DNA of 64,000 nt from Nonomuraea cavernae. GTDB lineage: Bacteria > Actinomycetota > Actinomycetes > Streptosporangiales > Streptosporangiaceae. Position numbers and translations under genes: made by a program. The stretch covers positions 196,615-260,614 of the forward strand of contig NZ_BMNH01000001.1 of assembly GCF_014646355.1 (NCBI RefSeq), read 5' to 3'. A model generated the notes under the pieces. It did no database searches and was not told the origin of the DNA. It saw only the letters and a list, made by a program, of their open reading frames with translations. Shown one piece after another: positions 1-8,102 of this stretch. Every line of letters starts with the position of its first letter. Positions within the stretch are counted from its first letter, which is position 1.

Positions 1-580
1 GCTCCTTGAGCGAGCGAATGCACTCGAACAGCGCGGTCGTCTCCGTCTCGCCGAGTGCGGCGGTCGGCTCGTCGAGGATGAGCAGCGAGGCGTCGAGCAT
101 GAGCGCCTTGGCGATCTCGACCTGCTGCTGGCCCGCGACGCTCAACTCGCGGACCGGCTGATTCATCCGGCCGGTGAACCCGACCTTGCGCAGCTGCTCC
201 CGTGCCTGCCGGAGCATCGTCTTCGCGCTGAGGAACCCGGCCCGGGTGGGCCACCGGCCGACCGCGACGTTCTCGGCCACGGTCAGGTCGGGGAGCAGCC
301 GCATCTCCTGATGAATCATGCCGATGCCCCGCATGATCGAATCGCGCGGCGTCGCGGGTGAATACGGTCGGCCTTGCCAGGTCATGGTGCCCGTGGTGGG
401 CTGAATCGCACCGGCGATGATACCGGACAGGGTGGATTTTCCGGCGCCGTTCTCACCAAGAAGGGCGATCACCTCACCCGGCCGCGCCTCCAGGTCGATT
501 CCATTCAGCGCGGTGGTGCCCGGGTACGACTTCGAGATGCCGCGAACCGTCAGAATCGGGCTCGGAGCGGGCTCGTTCAT
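1..580 (-). CDS. Sugar ABC transporter ATP-binding protein (3' end outside window)
   Basis: The frame is open from the ATG at 580 to the window edge, about 193 residues. This is the first nucleotide-binding domain of an RbsA/XylG-type sugar importer ATPase, which usually has two such domains in about 500 residues, so the second is off the window. Visible motifs are Walker A (GENGAGKST, about residue 43), the signature-like LSVAGQQQVEIAKAL and Walker B (LLILDEPTA). The start overlaps the stop of the binding protein (TGATG), implying translational coupling. It should energise import with the permease and binding lipoprotein encoded just upstream. The family assignment is firm; the substrate is not visible. 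Confidence 0.93.
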   Translation of the reverse strand, partial: MNEPAPSPILTVRGISKSYPGTTALNGIDLEARPGEVIALLGENGAGKSTLSGIIAGAIQPTTGTMTWQGRPYSPATPRDSIMRGIGMIHQEMRLLPDLTVAENVAVGRWPTRAGFLSAKTMLRQAREQLRKVGFTGRMNQPVRELSVAGQQQVEIAKALMLDASLLILDEPTAALGETETTALFECIRSLKE

Positions 581-1536
581 CACGGGTGGTTCGCAATGTA
601 TTCATCGACGTTCTCGCTGGTCGTCAGGATGCCCTTCTGCAGTTGCTCAGCGGGCACCTGCTCCTTCTTGATCAGCTTGAGCGCCGACTGGACGGCGAGC
701 TTGCCCATGGCCGTCGTCTGCTGGGTGACGGTCGCGGCGAGCAGACCGCTCTTCACCGCCTCCAGGCCCGAGGGGTCACCGTCGAATCCGACGACGAGCA
801 TGTCCTTGCTGCCCGCGTTGCGCGCGGCCTGGGCCGCGCCGAGCGCGAGCCCGTCGGCCCGTCCGAAGATGATGTCGATGTTCGGGTGCGCCTGGAGGAG
901 GTCCGTGGTGATCTGGTAGCCCTCGTCCTGAAGCCACGCCTTGGAAGCCTGCCGGGCGACTTCCTTGATCTTGCTGCCCTCGATGCCCTTCTTGAACCCC
1001 TCGTCACGCGCCTCCTCGGGCGTGGTGCCGAGCTGCCCCTGGATGATCGCGAGGTTGCTCTTGTCCTCGGCGTTCTTCACGACCCACTCGCCGAGTTCCT
1101 GCGCGGCGGCGACGCTGTCGGTGGCGATGAACGTGTCGCCGGGGGCGTCCTTGGGGTTGCGGTCGACCGTGACGACCGGGATGCCGGCCGACTTCGCGGC
1201 ACGCACCGGAACCGTCGCCGCGGCGGCGCCCGCCGGGATGTAGATGAGGCCGTCTACTCCCCGGGTGATGAAGTCCTGGACCTGGCTGACCTGGTCGTCG
1301 GCGTCGTTCTTGGCGTCCGCGATCAGGACCTTCGCGTTCTCGCGCTTGGCCTCGTCCTCGACCCACTTGCGGATCGCCACGTAGAAGGGGGACTGCTGGT
1401 TGGGCACCGCGAGACCGATCGTGATCTCGCCCTCTTCGGCGCTGGTGCTCGACGCGCACGCGCCGAGCGTCGTGGACAGCAGGGCGGCGGTCATCAGCCC
1501 GACGAACAGCTTGACGGGCCTGCGTGCTTTGTACAT
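580..1536 (-). CDS. Sugar ABC transporter substrate-binding lipoprotein
   Basis: A 318-residue type I periplasmic-binding-family protein (RbsB-like). It has a lipoprotein signal: a basic N-terminus, a hydrophobic stretch and the lipobox LGAC with the lipidated Cys at residue 27. Typical family segments follow, including IGLAVPNQQSPFYVAIRKW near the N-terminus and VVGFDGDPSGLEAVKSG late in the protein. The ATG at 1536 was chosen because a GAGAGGAACC ribosome site precedes it and the signal peptide begins there; the frame stays open far upstream only because of GC bias. It delivers the ligand to the permease. By neighbourhood the ligand is a sugar or polyol, by inference. Confidence 0.93.
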   Translation of the reverse strand: MYKARRPVKLFVGLMTAALLSTTLGACASSTSAEEGEITIGLAVPNQQSPFYVAIRKWVEDEAKRENAKVLIADAKNDADDQVSQVQDFITRGVDGLIYIPAGAAAATVPVRAAKSAGIPVVTVDRNPKDAPGDTFIATDSVAAAQELGEWVVKNAEDKSNLAIIQGQLGTTPEEARDEGFKKGIEGSKIKEVARQASKAWLQDEGYQITTDLLQAHPNIDIIFGRADGLALGAAQAARNAGSKDMLVVGFDGDPSGLEAVKSGLLAATVTQQTTAMGKLAVQSALKLIKKEQVPAEQLQKGILTTSENVDEYIANHP

Positions 1537-1598
1537 GCGGGGGGTTCCTCTCCCAATGATTCCCGTGGGAACGTTCCAGATCTCTTGCCGTCCGGCGC

Positions 1599-2618
1599 TC
1601 ATGCGCTTCGTTCCTTGCGGCGCCGGAGAACGTCGGTGAACACGGCGGCGGCGATGACGACGCCGATGATGACTTGCTGAAGAAACGGCGACACGCCGAG
1701 CAGGTTGAGTCCGTTGTGCATCACGCCGACGATGAGTACGCCGACGATCGTGCCGGTGATCCGGCCGACCCCGCCCGCGAGGCTGGCGCCTCCGATGACG
1801 ACGGCGGCGATGACGTCGAGTTCGAGCCCTTCTCCCGCACTGGGCTGGGAGGAGTCGAGCCGGCTGGCCAGCACGATGGCCGCGAGTCCGGCGGTGAGGC
1901 CGGCCACGACGTACACCCAGGTCGTCACGGCCTTGACCTTGATGCCGGCCAGGCGGGCGACTTCGGGGTTGCCGCCGACCGCGTAGACCGAGCGGCCGCT
2001 CGGCCGATATTTCAGGATGGCCCACCCGATGACGTAGAGCACGATCAGTGCCATCAACGTGATCGAGAGGAAGCCGCCGTATCGGGTCGACGCCAGCGAG
2101 TAGAACCACTCGGGGTAGCCGGTGATCTGACGTCCGTCCGTGATCATGTTGGCCAGACCTCGGGCGACCGACATCATGGCAAGCGTCGCGATGAACGGCG
2201 GCAATCGCGTGAGTGTGACCGCGAGGCCGTTGACCAGCCCGGCCAGGCCGCCGACCGCCACACAGGCGATCATCGCGATCCACAGCGGCAGTCCGCCGTC
2301 ATGGGAGAGCCAGCCGAGGACCATCACCGACAGGGCGAACACGGCGCCGACCGACAGGTCGATGCCGCCGGTGATGATGACCGCGGTGGCGCCCAGCGCG
2401 AGGATCCCGAGCACGGTCACCTGGTCGAGGATGTTGATCAGGTTGACGGGTTTGGCGAAGTTGGGGGCGAAGATCGCCATGATCACGACGAGTACGACCA
2501 GGCCCAGGAACGGGCCGCCCACTCCGTCGAAGATCCGCGCCAGGCCTTTGGCCGCGCCGCGCCGCGACCGTGTGCCGTCATCGGCGCGCGGGCCGGCGCT
2601 CGCGGGATTCTGGGTCAT
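1599..2618 (-). CDS. Sugar ABC transporter permease (RbsC family)
   Basis: A polytopic membrane protein of 339 residues from the ATG at 2618; a TTG six codons upstream (2636) is an alternative start. It has the RbsC/BPD_transp_2 hallmarks: repeated hydrophobic helices, the early motif NLINILDQVTVLGILALG, and AVVIGGASLAGGVGRITGT with a conserved Gly-rich loop. It forms the translocation pore with the ATPase at the window edge. It lies 62 bases upstream of the binding-protein start and 48 bases after the dehydrogenase stop on the same strand, so the genes are probably one transcript. Confidence 0.92.
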   Translation of the reverse strand: MTQNPASAGPRADDGTRSRRGAAKGLARIFDGVGGPFLGLVVLVVIMAIFAPNFAKPVNLINILDQVTVLGILALGATAVIITGGIDLSVGAVFALSVMVLGWLSHDGGLPLWIAMIACVAVGGLAGLVNGLAVTLTRLPPFIATLAMMSVARGLANMITDGRQITGYPEWFYSLASTRYGGFLSITLMALIVLYVIGWAILKYRPSGRSVYAVGGNPEVARLAGIKVKAVTTWVYVVAGLTAGLAAIVLASRLDSSQPSAGEGLELDVIAAVVIGGASLAGGVGRITGTIVGVLIVGVMHNGLNLLGVSPFLQQVIIGVVIAAAVFTDVLRRRKERSA

Positions 2619-2666
2619 GGCCACTGCTGGCTCCAAGGGGGCGTACGGGTGTTCGGATGGTCCATG

Positions 2667-3473
2667 TCAGTCCATCGACATTCCGCCGTCGACGTTGATC
2701 GTCTGGCCGGTTATGTAGGTGGCGGCGTCGGAGGCGAGAAAGAGCAGGAGGTTGGCCACATCGGCCTCGGTGGCGGGGCGCTGCAGGGGGATGTCGCGGA
2801 TCCACTCGGCCACGAGCTCGCCGGGCTGATAGTCACCGAGCTTGGATCCCCAGGCGCCGTCCAGGTAGCCCCACATGTCGGTCATGACGATGCCGGGGCA
2901 GTAGGCGTTGACCCGGATGCCGTCCTTGGCGAGCTCCTTGGCGAGGGACTGCGTCATGCCGACGACCCCGAACCTGCTGGCCGCGTAGTGCGGAGTGAAG
3001 ATGAAGCCTTCCCTCGCCTGGGCGCTCGCGGCGTTGAGGATCACCCCGCCGCCGGCCTCGCGCAGCAGCGGGACGGCCTCGCGCGCCACGATGAAATGGC
3101 CGACCGTGTTGACGTCGAGGACGCGCTTGAACTCCTCGGTCGTCAGGTCGGTGAGCCGTTCGACGCTGATCACGCCCGCGTTGTTGATGAGGACGTCGAT
3201 GCGCCCCCACTCCTCGGCCGCCACCGCGACGGCCGCCTTGACGGCCGCGTCGTCGGTGACGTCCGCCGTGCACGCGCGCGTGTCGAGCCCGTCGGCACGC
3301 ATCAGCTTCGCCGTCTCGTGCACCTGATCATCGCGGTCGACCAGCAGCACCGCGGCTCCCGCCTCGGCGAAGGCACGGGAGATCGCGCGTCCCATGCCGT
3401 GGGCGGCGCCGGTCACCAGCACCTTCTTGCCGGCGAAGTGCCCGGCGAAGATGGTCGAGGCCTGTTCGTTCAT
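2667..3473 (-). CDS. SDR-family oxidoreductase with Arg in place of the catalytic Lys
   Basis: A 268-residue classical short-chain dehydrogenase with the NAD(P) motif TGAAHGMG (21-28), NNAG (97-100), Asn122 in VNTVG, Ser150 in LNAAS and Tyr163. The usual YxxxK is YAASR here, so the general base-assisting Lys is Arg167. The codon is AGG, so this is not a misreading of the frame. The C-terminus ends in GGMSMD, typical of sugar-alcohol and 3-oxoacyl-type SDRs. Its start overlaps the kinase stop by 4 bases (ATGA). Context suggests oxidation of the imported polyol or sugar or of its phosphate. Whether the Arg enzyme is fully active cannot be told from sequence. Confidence 0.92.
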   Translation of the reverse strand: MNEQASTIFAGHFAGKKVLVTGAAHGMGRAISRAFAEAGAAVLLVDRDDQVHETAKLMRADGLDTRACTADVTDDAAVKAAVAVAAEEWGRIDVLINNAGVISVERLTDLTTEEFKRVLDVNTVGHFIVAREAVPLLREAGGGVILNAASAQAREGFIFTPHYAASRFGVVGMTQSLAKELAKDGIRVNAYCPGIVMTDMWGYLDGAWGSKLGDYQPGELVAEWIRDIPLQRPATEADVANLLLFLASDAATYITGQTINVDGGMSMD

Positions 3474-4993
3474 GTGTCGATCTGCTTTCTGGGAATGGCG
3501 GGCTGGAATCGGGAGCGTTCGATCGCCGATCGCCACGTCTGACGGCGGGCGTCGGCGTCGGATCTCTCCATCAGGGGGTCGAACGGCGAGCGGTCCCGGG
3601 GAAGGCGAAGGCACTCGTCCGCCGTCCACAGCCCGCAACTGACGCCGGCCAGGTGGGCGGCCCCGGTGGCGGAGAGCTCGGCGATGTTGCTGCGCACCAC
3701 GCGCCGCTGGCTCAGATCGGCCTGCACCTGCATGAGCCAGTCGTTCTGGCTGGGGCCGCCGTCGGCGAGCACCGTGTCGATCGGGGTGCCGAGCCGTTCT
3801 TCCACCGCGGCGAACAGGTCCTCGGTCTGCAACGCCACCGACTCGAACGCCGCGCGGGCCAGGTGTCCTGGGCCGGTGCCCAGCCCGAAGCCGCTGACCA
3901 GCCCCACCGCCGACTCGTCCCACCAGGGCGCGCCCAGACCGGCGAAGGCCGGTACGAGATCGACGCCCTGGGTGTCGGGGACGGACTGCGCGAGCGTGCT
4001 GAGCTGGGCCGGGTCGACTCCGAGGATCTTGGCGAGCCACAGCAGCGTGGCGCCGGTCGACAGGATCGTCCCCTCGAAGGCGAAGGCCGGCACGGGGTCG
4101 GCCCACGCGATGGTGGTGACCAGGCCGTCCAGGACGCGGGCGCCGGCCCGGTCGTCGACCTCGGCGAGGCCCATGATCGAGCTGCCACTGCCGTACGTCG
4201 CCTTCACCTGGCCGGGAGCACGCACCCCGTGGGCGTACAGGGCGGCGTGCGAGTCGCCGAGGATTCCGTGGATGCTCGTGCCCCGGGGAACGCCGGGGAT
4301 GTCGATGAGCGCCGCCGTCGCCTCGGCCGACGCGGAGACGCGCGGCAGGCAGACGGGCGGGATGCGGAACAGGTCGAGCAGCTCGCCGTCCCAGGTCAGC
4401 GTCTCCAGGTTGAGCAGTTGGGTGCGACTGGCGTTGCCGATCTCGATGCGGTGCTCGCCGGTCAGCGTCCAGGTCAGCCAGGAGTCGATCGTGCCGAGCG
4501 CGATCTCGCCCCGGCGGGCCGCCTCGCGGTCGGGATCGACCTGGTCCAGCAGCCATTCGTACTTGAGCGCGGAGAACATGGGGTCGAGCGGGAGGCCCGT
4601 CTTCGCGCGGATTCTGGCGGCCCAGCCGGACTCCTCCAGCGGGCGTACCCGATCGGCTGTGCGCCGGTCCTGCCAGCCGAGGACCGGGCCGAGGGGCTCG
4701 CCCGTCCTACGGCTCCAGATGACGGCGGACTCGCGCTGGTTGGACAGGCCGATGCCGACGAGTTCGACGTCCACGGAGTCCAGGACGGTCACGAGCGCGG
4801 CGAGGACGCTCTCCCGGATCTCGTTCGCGTCCTGCTCGACCCAGCCGGGAGCGGGGTCGGCCCGGCCGATGCCGACCGAGGACCTGCCGAGGACCCTGCC
4901 GTCGGCGCCCACGACGACCGCCTTGCTGGAACTCGTCCCTTGATCGATGGCGGCGACCGCGGGGACACCTCTGGGCATGCTGGCGTCAGCCAC
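3470..4993 (-). CDS. FGGY-family carbohydrate kinase (glycerol kinase-like)
   Basis: A 507-residue FGGY kinase from the GTG at 4993, chosen for the AGGAG ribosome site 9 bases upstream. The frame stays open further upstream, but that part lacks family features. It begins with the ATP-binding strand AAIDQGTSSSKAVV and carries NQRE, GWQDRRT and GLPLDPMFSALK, which resemble glycerol kinases. It ends with the domain that contains LADGGPSQNDWLMQ. It would phosphorylate the sugar or polyol brought in by the ABC importer. As first gene of the operon it heads kinase, SDR, permease, binding protein, ATPase. The exact substrate (glycerol, tetritol, pentitol or another) is unresolved. Confidence 0.9.
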   Translation of the reverse strand: MADASMPRGVPAVAAIDQGTSSSKAVVVGADGRVLGRSSVGIGRADPAPGWVEQDANEIRESVLAALVTVLDSVDVELVGIGLSNQRESAVIWSRRTGEPLGPVLGWQDRRTADRVRPLEESGWAARIRAKTGLPLDPMFSALKYEWLLDQVDPDREAARRGEIALGTIDSWLTWTLTGEHRIEIGNASRTQLLNLETLTWDGELLDLFRIPPVCLPRVSASAEATAALIDIPGVPRGTSIHGILGDSHAALYAHGVRAPGQVKATYGSGSSIMGLAEVDDRAGARVLDGLVTTIAWADPVPAFAFEGTILSTGATLLWLAKILGVDPAQLSTLAQSVPDTQGVDLVPAFAGLGAPWWDESAVGLVSGFGLGTGPGHLARAAFESVALQTEDLFAAVEERLGTPIDTVLADGGPSQNDWLMQVQADLSQRRVVRSNIAELSATGAAHLAGVSCGLWTADECLRLPRDRSPFDPLMERSDADARRQTWRSAIERSRFQPAIPRKQIDT

Positions 4994-5381
4994 GATGGTT
5001 TTCTCCTGCCGAATGTCACACGAACTGCGAAGGGGCAGCCGGCGACGCACGTCGCCACTGACCAGACACACAGGCTGCATATCTATTCAGTAATGAATGA
5101 CTGGTCACTGCATCGTGGCAGCGAGCGGATAAGTGTGTCAACAGTCACGCGGGTAAAGACCTCACCTCTGGAACGAGAGGGAGTGAGAAGAGCCGCCCCG
5201 GTCCGCGCACGCCTCTGACCTGCCGATTTTGCCGATCATAGGATGACAGGATGATCGTGTCCGCGCGGCACCGCACACGTCTTTGTTCTTGGTCTTCGGC
5301 GATTTCGCAGTGGGCCCGGACAGTCACCAGATGGGGCGGAGCACAGCTGATCACGCACCAGATGAGAACGTGTCTAGCATC
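4994..5381. other. Upstream region of the sugar operon, no supported gene
   Basis: This stretch is lower in GC than its surroundings. Short open frames exist on both strands, but none has a ribosome site together with a protein-like composition. It must hold the promoter of the minus-strand sugar operon. Confidence 0.5.
5059..5107 (-). promoter_or_regulatory. Candidate operator for the sugar operon
   Basis: Two nested symmetric signals lie 66-114 bases upstream of the kinase start. One is ATTCA-GTAA-TGAAT at 5085-5098. It is enclosed by the inverted pair TGACCAG (5059-5065) and CTGGTCA (5101-5107). No regulator gene is in the window, so the binding protein is unknown. This is inference from symmetry only. 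Confidence 0.35.
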
Positions 5382-5477
5382 ATGAGCATGAAATTCTTCA
5401 ACCTTGACTGGGCTGATCGTGACGCGACCTGTTTCGTGTGCTCCACGTGCCGCCGCATCCATTTGTTCCATGTGTGA
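5382..5477 (+). CDS. Tiny CxxC zinc-ribbon-like peptide or gene remnant
   Basis: Thirty-one codons from ATG 5382 encode a peptide with MKFFNLDWADRDATCFVCS followed by TCRRIHLF. The CFVCSTC spacing and aromatic C-terminus resemble the last strand of small zinc-ribbon proteins. Only one CxxC pair is present, so it could be the surviving tail of a larger protein or a stand-alone peptide. The ribosome site is weak. A possible TTG start at 5283 in the same frame gives 64 residues. Its composition differs from the antisense frames, which supports coding, but the confidence is low. Confidence 0.35.
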   Translation: MSMKFFNLDWADRDATCFVCSTCRRIHLFHV

Positions 5478-5568
5478 TCGAGGCCACGAAGAGCCCGGAC
5501 GTGGTGCCGATGAACCCTCAGCCGGGGCCCCCTTGACGAGCCCAGAGGATCTTCAGCGAGAGAATGAG

Positions 5569-5847
5569 ATGGCTCTGCATGCCGTGCAGGCACTGCTGGG
5601 CCTCATTTCCTCGGATGTGATCGCAGTGGCCGTCCGCGTGGAGAAGGACCGCTTTGTATTGACCTTCTGGGTTCGTCGCCGAACGAGCGAGCTTGACGAT
5701 GACATCGATCAGGTGGTCTTCGAACTGGACGCCATGTTCTCTGATGAACATCCGCTCATCGAGCCTGAAGTCCATGAGGGAACGCCTGATCCGACGATGT
5801 TGAATGCGTATGGTCGAATGGTTTATTGGGCGAAGTACACAGGTTGA
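5569..5847 (+). CDS. Small hypothetical protein
   Basis: A 92-residue acidic protein starting MALHAVQALLGLI with two predicted beta strands (VIAVAVRV, RFVLTFWVRRRT) and an acidic helix (DDDIDQVVFELDAMF). I do not recognise a family. An in-frame TTG at 5533 would add SPEDLQRENE, which looks protein-like, so the true start may be there. GC content is below that of neighbouring genes. It is flanked by the zinc-ribbon-like remnant and by the protease on the same strand, without an obvious operon link. Confidence 0.6.
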   Translation: MALHAVQALLGLISSDVIAVAVRVEKDRFVLTFWVRRRTSELDDDIDQVVFELDAMFSDEHPLIEPEVHEGTPDPTMLNAYGRMVYWAKYTG

Positions 5848-5974
5848 ATGCGTAGGGTCGGCCCCCTGTTCGGCCATCGGACACCTGGACATGACCAGCA
5901 GTGGCGTGGTGACATCTTTCCGTATTGGCGTCATACCCAAACGGTCATGGCTTGAGGAAGATGGACATCGCCGT

Positions 5975-6016
5975 ACGTACCTCCCGATAGCAGATTCCGG
6001 TCTTCGGGAGGTACGT
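5975..6016 (+). promoter_or_regulatory. Hairpin enclosing the ribosome-binding site of the protease gene
   Basis: A perfect 13-base inverted repeat has arms at 5975-5987 (ACGTACCTCCCGA) and 6004-6016 (TCGGGAGGTACGT), separated by 16 bases. The right arm contains the GGGAGG ribosome site of the ATG at 6018, and the left arm holds an anti-Shine-Dalgarno CCTCCC. If transcribed, the site would be fully base-paired. It could be a translational switch, or at DNA level an operator. Confidence 0.65.
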
Positions 6017-6017
6017 C

Positions 6018-7085
6018 ATGCACCGCAGTGTCGCCCTGCTCTCCGCTGTCACGGTCGCCGTGGCAGGCGCCCTGGTCTCCACGGGCGCCGCCCAGGCCAG
6101 GGCAGGGAACGGGCTCGACCCCACGCCCGCCAGGTGGTCGGCCGCGGACTCCTGGTCGGAGCGCAGGACCGTGCTGTCGTACTGGACTCCACGGCGCATG
6201 CTGGCGGCGCAGCCGCTGGCCGCGCCCGCGCCCCGGCGCGCGACCCGGTCGAACACGCCGACCCAGGGCACTCCGTGGGCGACCCGGGGCGGCTCGGCGG
6301 GCACGGGCCAGGGCACGCCGTGGACGATCCGCCGCTCCTCGGCCGTCACCACCCGGCAGGCGGCCGGCACCGTTCAGCGACAGGCCGTGGTGCCCAACAG
6401 TCCCGGCCTGCGCTGGACCGACGGCGGGGCCGTCGTGCGCACCGCCGGACGGGTCTTCTTCACCACCGCGCAGGGCCGCAACTCCTCCTGTTCCGGAACG
6501 GCCGTGACCAGTGCCAACGAGAGCGTCGTGATGACCGCCGGGCACTGTGTGAAGCTGAACGGCGCCTTCCACCGCAACTGGGTGTTCGTCCCGGGCTTCG
6601 ACAACGGCCGGCGTCCGTTCGGCACCTGGGTGGCCAGCAGGCTGCTGACCACCCAGCAGTGGAACGTTCGCGAGGACATCAACTTCGACGTCGCCGCCGC
6701 CGTGGTCGCGCCCCTGCAGGGCCGGACGCTGACCGATGTCGTGGGCGGGCAGGGGGTGGCGTTCAACCAGCCCAGGCAGCGGCAGATGTTCTCCTTCGGC
6801 TATCCGGCGGCGGCGCCCTTCGACGGCTCGGCGCTGATCTACTGCAGCGGGCGCGCGTTCGACGACACCGTCATGACCAGGGACCTGGGATTACGGTGCA
6901 ACATGACCGGCGGGTCGAGCGGCGGCCCCTGGTTCCAGGGGTTCGACGAGTCCACCGGGCTCGGCTGGCTCAACTCCGTCAACAGCTTCAAGTACAACTT
7001 CGCCCCCGACTTCATGTTCGGCCCCTTCTTCGGCGACGAGGCGATGGCCGTCTACCAGGCCGCGCAGCGCACCAACGCGCTCTGA
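6018..7085 (+). CDS. Secreted trypsin-like serine protease
   Basis: 355 residues with a Sec signal peptide (about residues 1-28, cleaved near AAQARA). A propeptide-like Arg/Pro/Thr-rich segment runs to about residue 125. The catalytic domain then shows His176 in MTAGHCV, Asp224 in INFDVAAAVV and Ser301 in GGSSGGPW, a GSSGGP version of the usual GDSGGP. It is expected to be exported and activated outside the cell. The start is fixed by GGGAGG at 6006-6011, which lies in the hairpin described above. It converges on cydB with only 15 bases between the stops. The substrate is unknown. Confidence 0.92.
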   Translation: MHRSVALLSAVTVAVAGALVSTGAAQARAGNGLDPTPARWSAADSWSERRTVLSYWTPRRMLAAQPLAAPAPRRATRSNTPTQGTPWATRGGSAGTGQGTPWTIRRSSAVTTRQAAGTVQRQAVVPNSPGLRWTDGGAVVRTAGRVFFTTAQGRNSSCSGTAVTSANESVVMTAGHCVKLNGAFHRNWVFVPGFDNGRRPFGTWVASRLLTTQQWNVREDINFDVAAAVVAPLQGRTLTDVVGGQGVAFNQPRQRQMFSFGYPAAAPFDGSALIYCSGRAFDDTVMTRDLGLRCNMTGGSSGGPWFQGFDESTGLGWLNSVNSFKYNFAPDFMFGPFFGDEAMAVYQAAQRTNAL

Positions 7086-7100
7086 CCCTCCCGGGTGGCG

Positions 7101-8084
7101 TCAGCTGGTGCTGATCCGGTGGCGGAAGACCCAGTAGGTCCAGCCCTGATAGATCAGCACCAGCGGCAGGAAGAACACCGCGACCCAGGTCATGATGCCG
7201 AGCGTCTTGTCCGTGGCCGCGGCGTTCTCGACGGTCAGGCTGTAGGCCGGGTTGATCGTCGAGGGCATGACGTTGGGATACATGACCGTGAACAGCCAGA
7301 TCACGGTCATGCCGATGGCGACCGCCGAGAGCAGGAACGCCCAGCCCTGCCGTCGCCTGGCCAGGGCGCCGAGTCCGAGCACGAAGGAGAGGGCGACGAC
7401 GGCGCCCAGGATCCAGGTGACGAGGTCGCCTCTGGTGAGCTGGGTCCAGACCAGGAAGGCCGCCCCGGCGACCGCGGCGACCGCGCCCGCCTTCAGGCCC
7501 ACGGCCGCCGCCCGCCGGCTGATGTCGCCCTTGGTCTTCAGCGCCAGGAACACCGCGCCGTGCGTGACCGACAGCGTCAGCGTGGCCAGCCCGCCGAGCA
7601 GCGCGTAGGGGTTGAGCAGGTCCCAGAACGTGCCGACGTACTCGTGCCGGGAGTCGAGCTTCACCCCTCGCACGAGGTTGGCGAACGCGACCCCCCACAG
7701 CAGCGCGGGCACGAACGAGCCCACGACGATGGCCGCGTCCCAGCGCCGTTCCCACCTCTTGTCATCGTGCTTGGTGCGGTACTCGATCCCCACCCCGCGC
7801 ACGATCAGCGCCAGCAGGATCAGCAGCAGCGGAATGTAGAAGCCGCTGAACAGCGAGGCGTACCACTCAGGGAAGGCGGCGAACGTGGCGCCTCCGGCGG
7901 TGATCAGCCACACCTCGTTGGCGTCCCAGACGGGGCCGATGGTGTTGAGCATCGTCTGGCGTTCGGCGTCGTTCCTGCCCACGACGGGCAGCAGCACGCC
8001 GACGCCGTAGTCGAAGCCTTCCAGGACGAAGTAACCGAGCCACAGGACGGCGATCGCCACGAACCAGACGGTGGTGAGCTCCAT
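7101..8084 (-). CDS. cydB: Cytochrome bd ubiquinol oxidase subunit II
   Basis: A 327-residue polytopic membrane protein of the CydB family. It starts MELTTVWFVAIAVLWLGYF and carries the characteristic GFDYGVGVLLPV and IGPVWDANEVWLI motifs. It pairs with CydA to form the quinol oxidase that reduces oxygen under low-oxygen or stress conditions. It lies 18 bases downstream of cydA on the same strand. No cydCD maturation genes follow: the next gene is the convergent protease. Length and motifs are normal. Confidence 0.97.
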   Translation of the reverse strand: MELTTVWFVAIAVLWLGYFVLEGFDYGVGVLLPVVGRNDAERQTMLNTIGPVWDANEVWLITAGGATFAAFPEWYASLFSGFYIPLLLILLALIVRGVGIEYRTKHDDKRWERRWDAAIVVGSFVPALLWGVAFANLVRGVKLDSRHEYVGTFWDLLNPYALLGGLATLTLSVTHGAVFLALKTKGDISRRAAAVGLKAGAVAAVAGAAFLVWTQLTRGDLVTWILGAVVALSFVLGLGALARRRQGWAFLLSAVAIGMTVIWLFTVMYPNVMPSTINPAYSLTVENAAATDKTLGIMTWVAVFFLPLVLIYQGWTYWVFRHRISTS

Positions 8085-8102
8085 GATCTCTCCCGATGGG
8101 GC

